From positions 19,848 through 83,847 of the forward strand of contig NZ_PJQW01000015.1 in the NCBI RefSeq assembly GCF_004303025.1: DNA of 64,000 nucleotides, read 5' to 3'. Source of the DNA: Flavobacterium sp. J27. Lineage in GTDB: Bacteria; Bacteroidota; Bacteroidia; Flavobacteriales; Flavobacteriaceae. Below, one piece after another: positions 1 through 8,473 of the stretch; the stretch's first letter is position 1; each line of letters starts with the position of its first letter. The notes below the pieces were generated by a model. That model worked only from the letters and a program-made list of their open reading frames with translations. It was not told the origin of the DNA and did no database searches. A program made the translations under genes and the position numbers.

Positions 1-245
1 GGAATTTTGATCGACGATTTATAAAAGCAACAGGAATAACTCCTTTAGATTATTTGCAAAGAGTAAAAATTGAAGCAGCTAAAAAACAACTAGAGAATTA
101 TCCCAAAACGGTAACAGAAGTAATGTATACAGTGGGGTATAACGATGCAAAGGCATTTAGAGACGTTTTTTCTAGAATTACAGGTTTGTCTCCAGTAGAT
201 TATAAGTTAAAGTATAATAAGTTTTCAAACTCAGTTTTGTCTTAG
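1..245 (+). CDS. AraC-family transcriptional regulator, C-terminal part (5' end outside window)
   Basis: The reading frame is open from base 3 to the stop at 243-245, so only the last ~80 residues are present. They form the second half of an AraC/XylS helix-turn-helix domain: a segment like NFDRRFIKATGITPLDYLQ, then a second helix-turn-helix ending in FRDVFSRITGLSPVDYK, the usual C-terminal signature. The protein would bind DNA in the cytoplasm. The sensor domain lies upstream of the window, so the ligand and targets cannot be stated. It is the only plus-strand gene in the first 30 kb. Family assignment is secure. Confidence 0.9.
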   Translation, partial: NFDRRFIKATGITPLDYLQRVKIEAAKKQLENYPKTVTEVMYTVGYNDAKAFRDVFSRITGLSPVDYKLKYNKFSNSVLS

Positions 246-329
246 TGAATTAGGAGATACTACAACATTACAGACTTCTATTTAGTGTTTTTGTTATAAA
301 TTAGTCGAAAGTTACAAAAGGAGCTATTA

Positions 330-833
330 TCATTCTTTTTTTATAGGATCTCTTCCAATAAATCTATTTTTCCCTTCTAAAAAACCTATAACTTTATCTA
401 TATTTCTAAGAATTGTGCTTTCTTGTTTTAAAAACGAGATATAACGTATTATTTCTTTTTGTAGCGAAGGTGATAAATTATCAAATACTTTTTTAGCTTC
501 CAAGTTTTTATTTAAGGCAGCTATTAGTTTAGGATGTATTGCTATAATTCTTTCAATAGGGTCAAAAGAAATAGTAATGGTAATTATTTCTCCTATACGT
601 TTGGGAGAATTTTTCAGCATAAAAGTATTAATGTAAAGTCGCCAAGCACCACTATATTTTACTAAATTTTGTTTATAGTTTTTTCCGTTAATTGTACCTG
701 TTATTGGAATTGCGCCTTTGTTTTTGCTTGCTTTTTCAAAAATGTGATTTAGGATTTCTTCAGGAACAGGTACAAAAGGATTAATGCCAATGCAATCTAT
801 AGGAGCTGAAAAAGTATAAAATTGAGTACTCAT
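330..833 (-). CDS. DUF1905 / YdeI-OmpD-associated family protein
   Basis: 167 residues. The N-terminal ~95 residues fit DUF1905 (a small beta-barrel; GAIPITGTINGKNYK and a GAWRLYIN stretch). The C-terminal ~60 residues (LSPSLQKEIIRYISFLK, then a basic helix ending FLEGKNRF) fit the YdeI/OmpD-associated domain. This two-domain build is common in soil and aquatic bacteria. Its biochemical role is not established, though some members are called bacteriocin-protection proteins. No signal peptide or membrane segment, so probably cytoplasmic. It lies just downstream of the AraC gene at 868-1794 on the same strand and may share its transcript. Confidence 0.75.
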   Translation of the reverse strand: MSTQFYTFSAPIDCIGINPFVPVPEEILNHIFEKASKNKGAIPITGTINGKNYKQNLVKYSGAWRLYINTFMLKNSPKRIGEIITITISFDPIERIIAIHPKLIAALNKNLEAKKVFDNLSPSLQKEIIRYISFLKQESTILRNIDKVIGFLEGKNRFIGRDPIKKE

Positions 834-867
834 TTTTTTTAGTAAATTATCATGTTTCTTTATTTCT

Positions 868-1794
868 TTAATTGAATGATTGTCTGAAGGCTAAAGGTGA
901 AAGATGTGTTTTGGTTTTAAATAATTTACTGAAAGATTGTGAATGCTCAAAGCCTAATTGATATGCTATTTCACTAATCGAAAGAGTACTAGTGGAAAGT
1001 TTTTCTTTCGCTTTTTCAATCAATTTATCATGGATGTGTTGTTGCGTACTTTGTCCTGTTAGAACTTTGAGTAAACTGCTTAAATATTTAGGAGAAATGT
1101 TTAATTCGTTTGCAATGTTTTGTACAGAGGGTAGTCCTTTGGTTATTAAATCTTCATTTTCAAAATAATCTTCCAATATTCTTTCTAACCGTTCCAAAAT
1201 TTGATGATTCACTTTTTCTCTTGTAATAAACTGACGATGATAAAAACGTTCTGAGTAATTTAATATGGCTTCTACATGAGAAATAATAATTTGTTTACTA
1301 AATTGATCGATTGTTGCATGATATTCTTGTCTTATATTTTCGATAATTCCTTGTAGTATTTTTTCCTCTTTTTCTGAAAGGAATAAAGCTTCATTTACAG
1401 AGTAATCAAAGAAGTCATAGTTTTTAATATTTTTTGCTAAAGCAGTGTTCCAAATAAAATCAGGATGAATAAGAAGCATCCATCCTGAGCGTTTTACTTT
1501 TGAATTGCGATCTACAGCAATATTAAAAACCTGATTTGGTGCGATAAAAAACAGGACACCTTCATCAAAATCAAAATCATACTCGTTTTGTCCGTATTTG
1601 AATTTGCCATCAATACCCCTTTTAACAGAAATCTGATAAAAATCAAAAATCCAGTTAATTTCATCGCTATCCATAGGTTTTTTTATCGAATTATAATCGA
1701 TAATACTGATTAGCGGATGTTCTGGTTTTGGTAACCCTCTCAATTGATGAAATTCGCTAATGGTTTTGATTCTTTGTGTTTGTCTTTGTTCCAC
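868..1794 (-). CDS. AraC-family transcriptional regulator
   Basis: 308 residues. The N-terminal ~190 residues are a cupin-like sensor region (KYGQNEYDFDFDEGVLFFIAPNQVF). The C-terminal ~100 residues carry two helix-turn-helix motifs: VQNIANELNISPKYLSSLLK, and ISEIAYQLGFEHSQSFSKLF followed by LSPLAFRQ. It starts 9 bases after the stop of the SDR gene at 1804-2679, so the two form an operon. A pair of identical 10-base direct repeats 21 bases apart sits upstream of that operon (2732-2762) and is a likely autoregulatory operator. Such regulator-SDR pairs usually respond to small aldehydes, ketones or antibiotics; the inducer is unknown here. Confidence 0.9.
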   Translation of the reverse strand: MEQRQTQRIKTISEFHQLRGLPKPEHPLISIIDYNSIKKPMDSDEINWIFDFYQISVKRGIDGKFKYGQNEYDFDFDEGVLFFIAPNQVFNIAVDRNSKVKRSGWMLLIHPDFIWNTALAKNIKNYDFFDYSVNEALFLSEKEEKILQGIIENIRQEYHATIDQFSKQIIISHVEAILNYSERFYHRQFITREKVNHQILERLERILEDYFENEDLITKGLPSVQNIANELNISPKYLSSLLKVLTGQSTQQHIHDKLIEKAKEKLSTSTLSISEIAYQLGFEHSQSFSKLFKTKTHLSPLAFRQSFN

Positions 1795-1803
1795 TATACA
1801 AAT

Positions 1804-2679
1804 TTAAAAATAATTTTGGTCCATATCTTCAAGTAAACCAATATGTTTGGGTTGCCAATTTAATATTTCTTGTGTTTTTAGATTAGTAGCTGGTGCATCA
1901 AAAGTGATGAAATGACTCATCCATTCAAAATGTTTTGCAGTTTCTTCGTTAGATAATGCAACCAATGGTAAATTTAATTTTGTACTTATTTGTGTGGCAA
2001 TACTTTTTATTGTGATACTATTTTCTCCAATAACATTATAGAGAGCACCTTGCAATCCTTTTTCAATGGCTAAGCGAAAGGCTTTGGCGGCATCTAATCG
2101 ATGTACTGCTGTCCAGCGATTTAAACCCTCATTAGGATAAGCTGCACAACCCTTTTTACGAGCCTGCTCAATAATAAATGGAACAAAACCTTTGTCCCCT
2201 TTGTCATGAACAGAAGGAGCTAAACGAATTACCGAAGCATGTACTCCTTTTGCGGCTAATTCTAATGCCGTAAGTTCAGAGAAACGCAACGGGTTTTCGG
2301 TAGTACTTTCTTCTGTAATGTATCCGTTTGTAAGAGGTAAACCCAAAATACCTGCTGTTACGACCATTGGTTTTTTGGTCCCCATTAAAATAGTTCCCAT
2401 AGCATTTATGGCTGCTTTATCCATTGCTGCTGCTTTTGTGAATTGAGAGAAATCATGAAAAAAAGCAGTATGAATTACTGCATCAGCGTGTTGAGCGCCT
2501 TGTTGTAGTATTTCCAAATCTTCTAAGTTGCCTAATAAAGGTGTTGCTCCTAGTTCTTTTATTTTTTTAGCCGATGATTCAGAACGTGCTAACCCGATGA
2601 CTTGATGCCCTGCTTGAATTAATTCTGTTACCACAGCTGAGCCAATGAAGCCTGATGCTCCTGTTACAAATACTTTCAT
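1804..2679 (-). CDS. NAD(P)-dependent SDR / epimerase-like oxidoreductase
   Basis: 291 residues, an extended short-chain dehydrogenase/reductase. The N-terminus has the nucleotide-binding glycine motif GASGFIGSAV (residues 7-16) and a strand reading HQVIGLARS. Further on are ADAVIHTAFFHDF and a late NVIGENSITIKSIA segment typical of NmrA/epimerase-like proteins. The usual YxxxK pair is not obvious (ELTALELAAKG lies where it is expected), so substrate class cannot be inferred. It leads a two-gene operon with the AraC regulator at 868-1794. Cytoplasmic; reaction unknown. Confidence 0.8.
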   Translation of the reverse strand: MKVFVTGASGFIGSAVVTELIQAGHQVIGLARSESSAKKIKELGATPLLGNLEDLEILQQGAQHADAVIHTAFFHDFSQFTKAAAMDKAAINAMGTILMGTKKPMVVTAGILGLPLTNGYITEESTTENPLRFSELTALELAAKGVHASVIRLAPSVHDKGDKGFVPFIIEQARKKGCAAYPNEGLNRWTAVHRLDAAKAFRLAIEKGLQGALYNVIGENSITIKSIATQISTKLNLPLVALSNEETAKHFEWMSHFITFDAPATNLKTQEILNWQPKHIGLLEDMDQNYF

Positions 2680-2731
2680 TTTAAGTGTTTTTTAATTAGA
2701 GTGTAAAGGTCTATACCAATTAAAAAAGTAC

Positions 2732-2762
2732 TGTAGTCAAATGTCTGCTTGTTGTAGTCAAA
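2732..2762. promoter_or_regulatory. Direct-repeat operator candidate upstream of the SDR-AraC operon
   Basis: The 10-mer TGTAGTCAAA occurs at 2732-2741 and again, identically, at 2753-2762. The start-to-start distance is 21 bases, two helical turns, the spacing expected for AraC-family half-sites on one face of DNA. It lies 53-83 bases upstream of the SDR start at 2679, and the regulator gene is in the same operon. No experimental support. Confidence 0.5.
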
Positions 2763-2916
2763 AGGGAAGAAGGTGATTATTCAGAAAAATGATTCTTAGT
2801 AACCAAATAATACCAATAAAGAAACTAGCAAGTCCCAATAAAAAGAGAAAAGTATACACAGGATGTCCTATAGTTGTAAACTCTATACCATTAAGTAATC
2901 ATCCGAAAAACAACAT
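2758..2916 (-). pseudogene. Small membrane-protein ORF interrupted by TGA at codon 6
   Basis: Read from an ATG at 2914-2916, the frame gives MLFFG, a TGA, and then 46 sense codons rich in hydrophobic residues (FLFLLGLASFFIGIIWLL), ending at 2758. The part after the TGA looks like a single transmembrane helix. If the TGA was once TGG the product would be about 52 residues. Alternatively, translation may start elsewhere or the reading may be chance. It overlaps the AraC-operator candidate at its 3' end. Low certainty. Confidence 0.3.
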
Positions 2917-2948
2917 CGTTAGGTTTTGAAACTGTAACGATGTAACTA

Positions 2949-4049
2949 TTATCTTGTTTTCTCAATCTTATCTATTTCATACCAGGAGTTTTCTCCTGAT
3001 ACCATATATTCGTATTGATTATTTAATGAATCTTCAAAGATAAATTTAGATTGAAACGTTAGTATTTCTGGATCAATAGATGTGTTTGCTTCAATGTAAT
3101 ATGTTTCTAGATATTTATAAGAATTAATTTTAATGGGTAAGCTGTCTACCCATTGTACATTGTTTTCTTTGCTCTCAATTTTGATTAAATTCACTGGAAT
3201 ACCAAAATTTTGAAGCATTATTTTAAATGACCAGGATCGATCATTTTTAAATCCTGTAAATTTTGAATTATAATACTGAAATTTCTTTTTTCTAATGACA
3301 TCCCAAAAATACCAATCTATTTTTCCATCGATAATTGGAGAATCAAAATAGTGAATAGCTTCAATAATGTACTTTTCATTTCCTATAAATTTAACGCCAT
3401 AAGACTCGCGTTTTTCAATAACATCATAATCAGTACAAATGGCTTGTTGCAGTTCTTGTTTTGTGAATGTTAAGGTGTCTTTACCCCAATTTACAATAGA
3501 ATAGGTTTCGTTTGAATATTTAGGAACGTTAATTCTGTATTTTACAAAACTATAATAATCATTATTAATGGCAATTAATTTAAGTACGGTTATATCATCG
3601 TTTGGTTTTTGTGGGTTTGAAATTCTTAAATAGGCATTTTCTGAAAGTGATGCTAGTTTGTGTTGTACTTCTTGTGTAGCTATTTCATATGATTTTGCAT
3701 CTTCATTATAATGGTTGTGTCTCATTATAGATTCTGCTATATAAATATAAACTCCAGTAATAATAGGTATCGTAATCAGTAGGATAGGAAGTAAAAAAGA
3801 ATACCAAGGTGTTCTGATGGTATCTTTATTATTTATTTTTGTAATAATAAGATGAGGTATTTCGTATAGTTTACCCTGTTTTCTTACAGCATAAATTTTT
3901 CCTAAACTAAAAAAAGGAATCCAAAAAAGATGAAATACTTTTTGACGCACTTCAAAATCTGATTCTTTCCATTCTTCCATGTTTAATTGTAAATCTTTTG
4001 CAGTGTAAGATTTTATCTTAAAACTATACCATCCAAAAACTAAACTCAT
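2949..4049 (-). CDS. Hypothetical membrane protein
   Basis: 366 residues, family not recognised. The N-terminal ~90 residues are hydrophilic with short aromatic segments (VFHLFWIPFFSLGKIYAV). One strong membrane helix follows at about residues 85-107 (FLLPILLITIPIITGVYIYIA), then a long region of about 250 residues rich in Tyr, Asn and Ile with predicted beta character. The N-terminal part resembles the conserved head of several flavobacterial membrane proteins, but I cannot assign a domain. Neighbours are unrelated; there are about 165 bases between it and the lipoprotein gene at 4216-4869. Confidence 0.7.
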   Translation of the reverse strand: MSLVFGWYSFKIKSYTAKDLQLNMEEWKESDFEVRQKVFHLFWIPFFSLGKIYAVRKQGKLYEIPHLIITKINNKDTIRTPWYSFLLPILLITIPIITGVYIYIAESIMRHNHYNEDAKSYEIATQEVQHKLASLSENAYLRISNPQKPNDDITVLKLIAINNDYYSFVKYRINVPKYSNETYSIVNWGKDTLTFTKQELQQAICTDYDVIEKRESYGVKFIGNEKYIIEAIHYFDSPIIDGKIDWYFWDVIRKKKFQYYNSKFTGFKNDRSWSFKIMLQNFGIPVNLIKIESKENNVQWVDSLPIKINSYKYLETYYIEANTSIDPEILTFQSKFIFEDSLNNQYEYMVSGENSWYEIDKIEKTR

Positions 4050-4215
4050 AATTATTTATCTTGTTTTTTGTGAAATGAATATTACTAAATGACCATGTTA
4101 AGGAAGAATGCAATACTATAACTAACCAAATCAAATATAGAGAAACTTTTAAGTATTTTAAGACGGGAGTGAATTAAAAAGATACAAAAAATGGGAAACT
4201 TATTTAATATTAAAG

Positions 4216-4869
4216 TTATTTTATGGTTATCCAGCTCATTATTGCCTCCGTATTTATGGGTTTTGAAGGAACTTCTGCTATATCATATTTTCCAATTCTA
4301 TTATTTTCTTCAGTTGTAAAGATAAAGTCCCAGTTGTTTTTTTCATCATGCATATATTCCCAATCCATCATTAAATCAAGATTAACCTCAATATTGGGAT
4401 ATTTTGCTTGTATTTCTTTTACTGTTGCATTTGGAGTAAGACCATTTGTCGTTTTTATATTTTTAGCAACTGCAATAATGACCAATATTTCTTCAGAGTC
4501 TGCTTTAGTAATAAGCGCTAAAACATGTTGGTCTTCCCAATAATATAGATACGATTTGCTACCACCGTCATAGCCAAAAGCAAAAGCATCGCATTCCATT
4601 TTTGTTAAATTAACTAATTCTTTTTCTGCTTCAGAGATAGACATCCCAATTTTAATTGGGCCAAGATTTCCTTTACCAATTTTATACTTGTCGAAATTAA
4701 TAGGAACTTTTTTGTCGTATTTTTTTGACGATTTATTTGTGGGTTCTACAGTTATTTGAGTATTATCTTTACAAGAAAAAAAGAGAAGAAGAAACATTAT
4801 AAATACTAGTTTTACCAAATGATTAGCTATAATTTTTTTTATAATTTCTTGATTAGATTTATAGAACAT
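4216..4869 (-). CDS. Hypothetical lipoprotein
   Basis: 217 residues. A hydrophobic N-terminus (VKLVFIMFLLLFFSC) ends in a lipobox with Cys at about residue 33, so the mature protein is probably a lipid-anchored envelope protein. The start could be internal, since 15-20 residues precede the hydrophobic core. The mature part begins with a charged linker and contains a GPIKIGMSISEAEKEL segment, a pattern found in small bacterial lipoproteins of unknown function. No catalytic motif is visible. The gene lies 31 bases upstream of the acetyltransferase gene's 3' end, and no functional link is apparent. Confidence 0.75.
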   Translation of the reverse strand: MFYKSNQEIIKKIIANHLVKLVFIMFLLLFFSCKDNTQITVEPTNKSSKKYDKKVPINFDKYKIGKGNLGPIKIGMSISEAEKELVNLTKMECDAFAFGYDGGSKSYLYYWEDQHVLALITKADSEEILVIIAVAKNIKTTNGLTPNATVKEIQAKYPNIEVNLDLMMDWEYMHDEKNNWDFIFTTEENNRIGKYDIAEVPSKPINTEAIMSWITIK

Positions 4870-4900
4870 ATATTTTTTTCTGGTGTTAATTTTTTCAATC

Positions 4901-5401
4901 TTATAGTTTTAAAGCCATTTGATCCTCAGTAAAATAATTTCCTTTCCACTTAATGGCATTTGTTTCAGAACCAAATGTTACAAAACCAAACTTTTCATAG
5001 AGTTTTTTAGCAGTATCATTATGTGTAATTACAGTTAAATTGATGCTTTCAATATCTGAAATTTGTTTTACTCTATCCACAAGTGATGCAATTAACAATT
5101 TCGCAATTCCTTGTCCGCGATAATCTTTGGAAACATACATTCTAAAGAGAATACCTTTGTGCCTTAATTTTTCTCTATTTTCCCCATCTCTAGTAAAACT
5201 AACTATACCAGCTAAATTGTTGTTTGAAAAAGCGCCAAGTGTAAAACTGTCTGGTTTGTCTTTTGTAGGAAAAAGAGTGTCTAAATCATCATTTGGAGTA
5301 ATCCGGAAATTTTCTTCATCATGAATGAGACCAAAACCTAGAAACTGTTTATACAATTCGATTTGGTTCGATTTAATTTCTGTAATTTGTATGGTATTCA
5401 T
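4901..5401 (-). CDS. GNAT-family N-acetyltransferase
   Basis: 166 residues from the ATG at 5399-5401. A longer frame extends 11 codons upstream but would run into the preceding gene, whose stop is at 5403-5405, so the internal MNTIQITEI start is preferred. The acetyl-CoA loop is visible as YRGQGIAKLLIASL (motif A, Q/RxxGxG/A), preceded by RMYVSKD and followed by INLTVITHNDTAKKLYEKFGF, the standard C-terminal signature. It would transfer an acetyl group to an amine; the substrate is unknown. It is probably co-transcribed with the membrane protein gene at 5403-5879. Confidence 0.88.
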   Translation of the reverse strand: MNTIQITEIKSNQIELYKQFLGFGLIHDEENFRITPNDDLDTLFPTKDKPDSFTLGAFSNNNLAGIVSFTRDGENREKLRHKGILFRMYVSKDYRGQGIAKLLIASLVDRVKQISDIESINLTVITHNDTAKKLYEKFGFVTFGSETNAIKWKGNYFTEDQMALKL

Positions 5402-5402
5402 T

Positions 5403-5879
5403 TTATAAATTTGTCGATAGGTTTTGCTTTGCAATATCTTTTAATGAGGAATATAATTTTCTAAGTTGGCTGTTATTAAACCCCAGGAAATTACTATTTA
5501 ATTCTTCCATTTCTTTATCGGAATCCAGAATAATTACTCTTAATTTAGGGATGATGCTTTTCTTTTTTCCATTTCCAGTTTTTAATTCCGTTTTTAAATT
5601 TTTAAATTTTATTTTTATGCTTTTTGATGAAAAAAGAGATTCTTTATTTATTTCTATGTATTGTTGAGCAGTATTACTATTTATTTCATTGATTTTAAAA
5701 CTGGTTAATCCATTAATTATTAAAGCAATACTAAGTAAAGGCCCAGCAAATGACCACATATTTGGATAAATATCATTTTTAAATAGATACATGAAAAAGG
5801 TTAGAATTACTGTTCCACTAATAAGCTCTATAAAGAAAAGTAACCTAAGCGGAATATAATGTTTATAGATGTTTTTCAA
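5403..5879 (-). CDS. Hypothetical membrane protein
   Basis: 158 residues, not recognised. Two membrane helices occupy about residues 11-33 (LRLLFFIELISGTVILTFFM) and 40-60 (SFAGPLLSIALIINGL). A soluble, lysine-rich tail of ~95 residues follows, with beta-strand character (KIKFKNLKTELKTGN), ending in LRKLYSSLKDIAKQ. The two-helix plus small beta-domain arrangement resembles PH-like membrane proteins, but this is only an impression. The stop codon is one base from the start of the acetyltransferase gene, so the two are almost certainly one transcript. Confidence 0.65.
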   Translation of the reverse strand: MKNIYKHYIPLRLLFFIELISGTVILTFFMYLFKNDIYPNMWSFAGPLLSIALIINGLTSFKINEINSNTAQQYIEINKESLFSSKSIKIKFKNLKTELKTGNGKKKSIIPKLRVIILDSDKEMEELNSNFLGFNNSQLRKLYSSLKDIAKQNLSTNL

Positions 5880-6034
5880 AGTATTAGATTGAGGTTTTTG
5901 TTTTTAGGGTTCCAAATAATTTCATTGTGTTGTTTAAATAGTGTTGTTAAAAAGCATTTCTTTTTTTAATTCTTGATTAGAAATTTTTTCTTTTTTATCC
6001 ATTTTGCCTTCTTTTTTGCTAATTTTTATAAAGT

Positions 6035-6160
6035 TCAATGCTTTTTTCTAGGTTCTTGGTTTTCTTTTTCTTGATAGTATTTTTGAATGGTTTTAACAGC
6101 TTGTACGCCATATTTTCTAGAGTAGTAGTAACCAATTAATAAGGCGATTAAAATACGCAT
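6035..6160 (-). CDS. Small hypothetical protein (41 aa)
   Basis: A 41-codon frame from ATG at 6158-6160 to TGA at 6035-6037. The product begins MRILIALLIGYYYSRKYG, a short hydrophobic stretch, and continues with an amphipathic basic tail (AVKTIQKYYQEKENQEPRKKH). Codon use is ordinary for the window and it fills an otherwise empty 310-base gap (5880-6189). A second tiny frame of 22 codons follows immediately downstream. Function unknown; conservation in relatives would be needed to call it a gene firmly. Confidence 0.4.
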   Translation of the reverse strand: MRILIALLIGYYYSRKYGVQAVKTIQKYYQEKENQEPRKKH

Positions 6161-6189
6161 TGTGTCATTTTTAAATAGTACTATGTAAC

Positions 6190-6762
6190 TTAACTAATAT
6201 TTTGTAATTGCATGTACTCTGAAAGAACACTTTTAATAAAAATTAAATCTGTTTTTAAGTATTCTCGTTGGGTACCATAAATCGTTAATAAAATGATTTT
6301 ATTATCTGAAAGAGTAGAGGTAACATATATAGAGCCAGCTGTTTCTCCCATATCGTCTGCTTTTTCAAACAAATAATCTAGCGTGAGAATTTGTTCTTTT
6401 TGTATCTGTATTACTTTTGCCTCTTCTTCTATGTGAATGGCACTCGGGCTAATGATTTTCTTTTTATTACTCTTTTTTAACTTGGATGTTTTGTTTATTT
6501 CTGTTCCACCAAAATAAATTAGACCTATAGGAAACAACATGAATATTTTGATTAATAGTTTACTTTTAACACCTATGTCAACCAATAAGCCTATTGCTAA
6601 AATAAAAAGTAATAGTCCAATAATTATCAAGGCAATACCAATGATTTTTTTTTGATTGCTATTTAAAGATTTTCCTATTTCTATTTGATTCAAACTTTCA
6701 TTATAAAAAAAATGAATTTTATGTCTTTTTAATTTTAATCGAAGCGTTTCTAAACTTTTCAT
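6190..6762 (-). CDS. Hypothetical membrane protein
   Basis: 190 residues from the ATG at 6762 (MKSLETLRLKLKRHK); a start 15 codons further upstream exists but adds a poor leader. An N-terminal soluble segment with HFFYNESLNQIEIGKSL precedes two membrane helices at about residues 40-62 (GIALIIIGLLLFILAIGLLV) and 68-90 (LLIKIFMLFPIGLIYFGG). A soluble C-terminal domain of ~90 residues follows, with a TSTLSDNKIILLTIYGTQ stretch. The layout is similar to small PH-domain-like membrane proteins. No family recognised. Confidence 0.65.
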   Translation of the reverse strand: MKSLETLRLKLKRHKIHFFYNESLNQIEIGKSLNSNQKKIIGIALIIIGLLLFILAIGLLVDIGVKSKLLIKIFMLFPIGLIYFGGTEINKTSKLKKSNKKKIISPSAIHIEEEAKVIQIQKEQILTLDYLFEKADDMGETAGSIYVTSTLSDNKIILLTIYGTQREYLKTDLIFIKSVLSEYMQLQNIS

Positions 6763-6895
6763 GCTATTCTTTTGAAATGATTTTTTAGCGATAATGCATC
6801 TAAACAAGAAGCAATCAAAAATAGCTAAAAATTAGAAAAATTGTATTTTTAAACAGTTACTTTCTTTTTGTATTCTAATCTTATGATAAATAGAC

Positions 6896-7339
6896 TTAAT
6901 GAAAATTGAACATTAGATTTAGAAGGCTGGTCGCAAGAAAACAAAATCCAATTATAAAAAGATTTACAAAAGCTCTGATAATCCATTTTTGATGCGATAA
7001 ATCATAGTTGACTAGTTTAGAGAGAACGACTACAACTCCCATTATTAAAAACCAAACAGAAAAAAATAGAGCCATTTCACCTCTTAGTAATGAGGTTACA
7101 AAATCATGAATTAATCCGCAGAAAACAAATGTTATTACTATGGAAAGTTCTATGGGAAGTATTTTTTTTAGTGGGCGAAATATTTTTGTGCCTAAGTAAT
7201 AACCAAAAATGGGATTCCAAAAATTCCAAAATGTTGAAAAATTGCTTGCCCCTAATGACCTTTTCAGATTATTTCGAAGTGAATTCGGATGCCCAAAAGG
7301 AACGCCATTTCTTTTTTTAACATATTCCGATAATTTCAT
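6896..7339 (-). CDS. Small MBOAT-like membrane protein
   Basis: 147 residues with three to four membrane helices. The N-terminal segment reads FWNFWNPIFGYYLGTKIF and a later helix contains FVFCGLIHDFV. These are the two signatures of membrane-bound O-acyltransferases and wax synthase-like proteins: the FWxxW box, and a helix ending in the catalytic His (here His at about residue 78). Full MBOAT enzymes have 350-500 residues and 8-12 helices, so this is either a reduced family member or the catalytic fragment of an older gene. Acyl substrates unknown. It lies alone between two unrelated genes. Confidence 0.55.
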   Translation of the reverse strand: MKLSEYVKKRNGVPFGHPNSLRNNLKRSLGASNFSTFWNFWNPIFGYYLGTKIFRPLKKILPIELSIVITFVFCGLIHDFVTSLLRGEMALFFSVWFLIMGVVVVLSKLVNYDLSHQKWIIRAFVNLFIIGFCFLATSLLNLMFNFH

Positions 7340-7551
7340 TTGCTCTGTTTTTTTCTGTTTTATGACTATTTTTTTAGTCCTATTATTTCAGGAATAATAT
7401 ATTCATCCAAGAATTTGTTGTCTGATCATGAGACTTCATTCCTCCAAAGTTGCTAAAACCAATCAAAATCATATCAATTTACTCGTTAAACTAGTTTTTT
7501 ACTCAAGTGTAATCATCCCATTTTTTATCATTTTCCAGATTATTATCCGTA

Positions 7552-8472
7552 TTAATTCAAAAGGTATAGTAATGTAAATATAGAAATAAATACCCATAAA
7601 ATTAAGGCTAAAATCATAGGTTTTAGCCCTGTAGATTTTAGGTCTTTTATTGAAATAGTAGTGCCCACCAAGAATAAAGTTATAATCAACAATCGTTTTG
7701 CCACTGTTACAATTAATGTAGTAGTCCATTCTGGTAAAATGTGAGAACTATTGATTATTATAGCGAGTAGGAACAAAACAATAAAATAAGGAATTTTTAT
7801 TTTTTCTCCTTTAGTTTTAAACAAAAACATAGAAAAGATTGATAAAGGGATAATCCATAAGGTTCGAGACAGTTTTACCGTGGTGGCAATTCTTAAAGCA
7901 TCATCTCCATATTCTAAAGCAGCACCCACAACCGAACTAGTATCGTGTATGGCAATGGCACACCATAAACCAAACTCTTCTTGTGTTAAATCTAGAAAAT
8001 GTCCGATAGCTGGGAATACAAATAAAGCTACTGAGTTTAATAAAAAGACAATGCCCAAAGCAATACTTATTGTTTTACTTTTGGCCTTAATTACTGGAGA
8101 GATGGCAGCAATAGCGCTGCCACCACAAATAGCAGTTCCTGATGTAATGAGATGACCTAGTTTTAAATCTAGTTTTAAAATTCTTGTAAAAAATAAGCCC
8201 AATGTAATCGTTACTACTATAGAATAAAAAGTTAAACTCAAACCTGCGATACTCGTTTTTAAAGTTTCCGTTATTAACATTCCAAAGCCTAAACCTACAA
8301 CAGCTGTCTTTAAAAAATAATGTATAGCGATATGACTATAGGTCTTGTATGGATTATTGAAAAAAAGTGTATATCCAAAGCCAAGTAATAATGCTACAGG
8401 ACTATTTATAAAACCGAATAGAGCCACTGCGATTAAAAAAATGAAAATTATTTTTTGAAAAAAATAGTTCAT
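7552..8472 (-). CDS. YeiH family (UPF0324) putative sulfate/anion exporter
   Basis: 306 residues and about 9-10 membrane helices. It carries the family hallmark SGTAICGGSAIAA (about residues 95-107) and the later AIHDTSSVVGAALEYG stretch, both near-invariant in UPF0324/YeiH proteins, which are proposed exporters of sulfate, sulfite or related anions. The gene is directly downstream of a LysR-type regulator on the same strand, the arrangement known for yeiE/yeiH. The 75-base gap between them holds a flavobacterial promoter and three palindromes (see 8474-8548). Inner membrane. Confidence 0.9.
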   Translation of the reverse strand: MNYFFQKIIFIFLIAVALFGFINSPVALLLGFGYTLFFNNPYKTYSHIAIHYFLKTAVVGLGFGMLITETLKTSIAGLSLTFYSIVVTITLGLFFTRILKLDLKLGHLITSGTAICGGSAIAAISPVIKAKSKTISIALGIVFLLNSVALFVFPAIGHFLDLTQEEFGLWCAIAIHDTSSVVGAALEYGDDALRIATTVKLSRTLWIIPLSIFSMFLFKTKGEKIKIPYFIVLFLLAIIINSSHILPEWTTTLIVTVAKRLLIITLFLVGTTISIKDLKSTGLKPMILALILWVFISIFTLLYLLN

Positions 8473-8473
8473 A

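Noticed and set aside
4223..4543. Plus-strand 106-residue frame
   Set aside because: Antisense shadow of the lipoprotein gene at 4216-4869, without a signature of its own.
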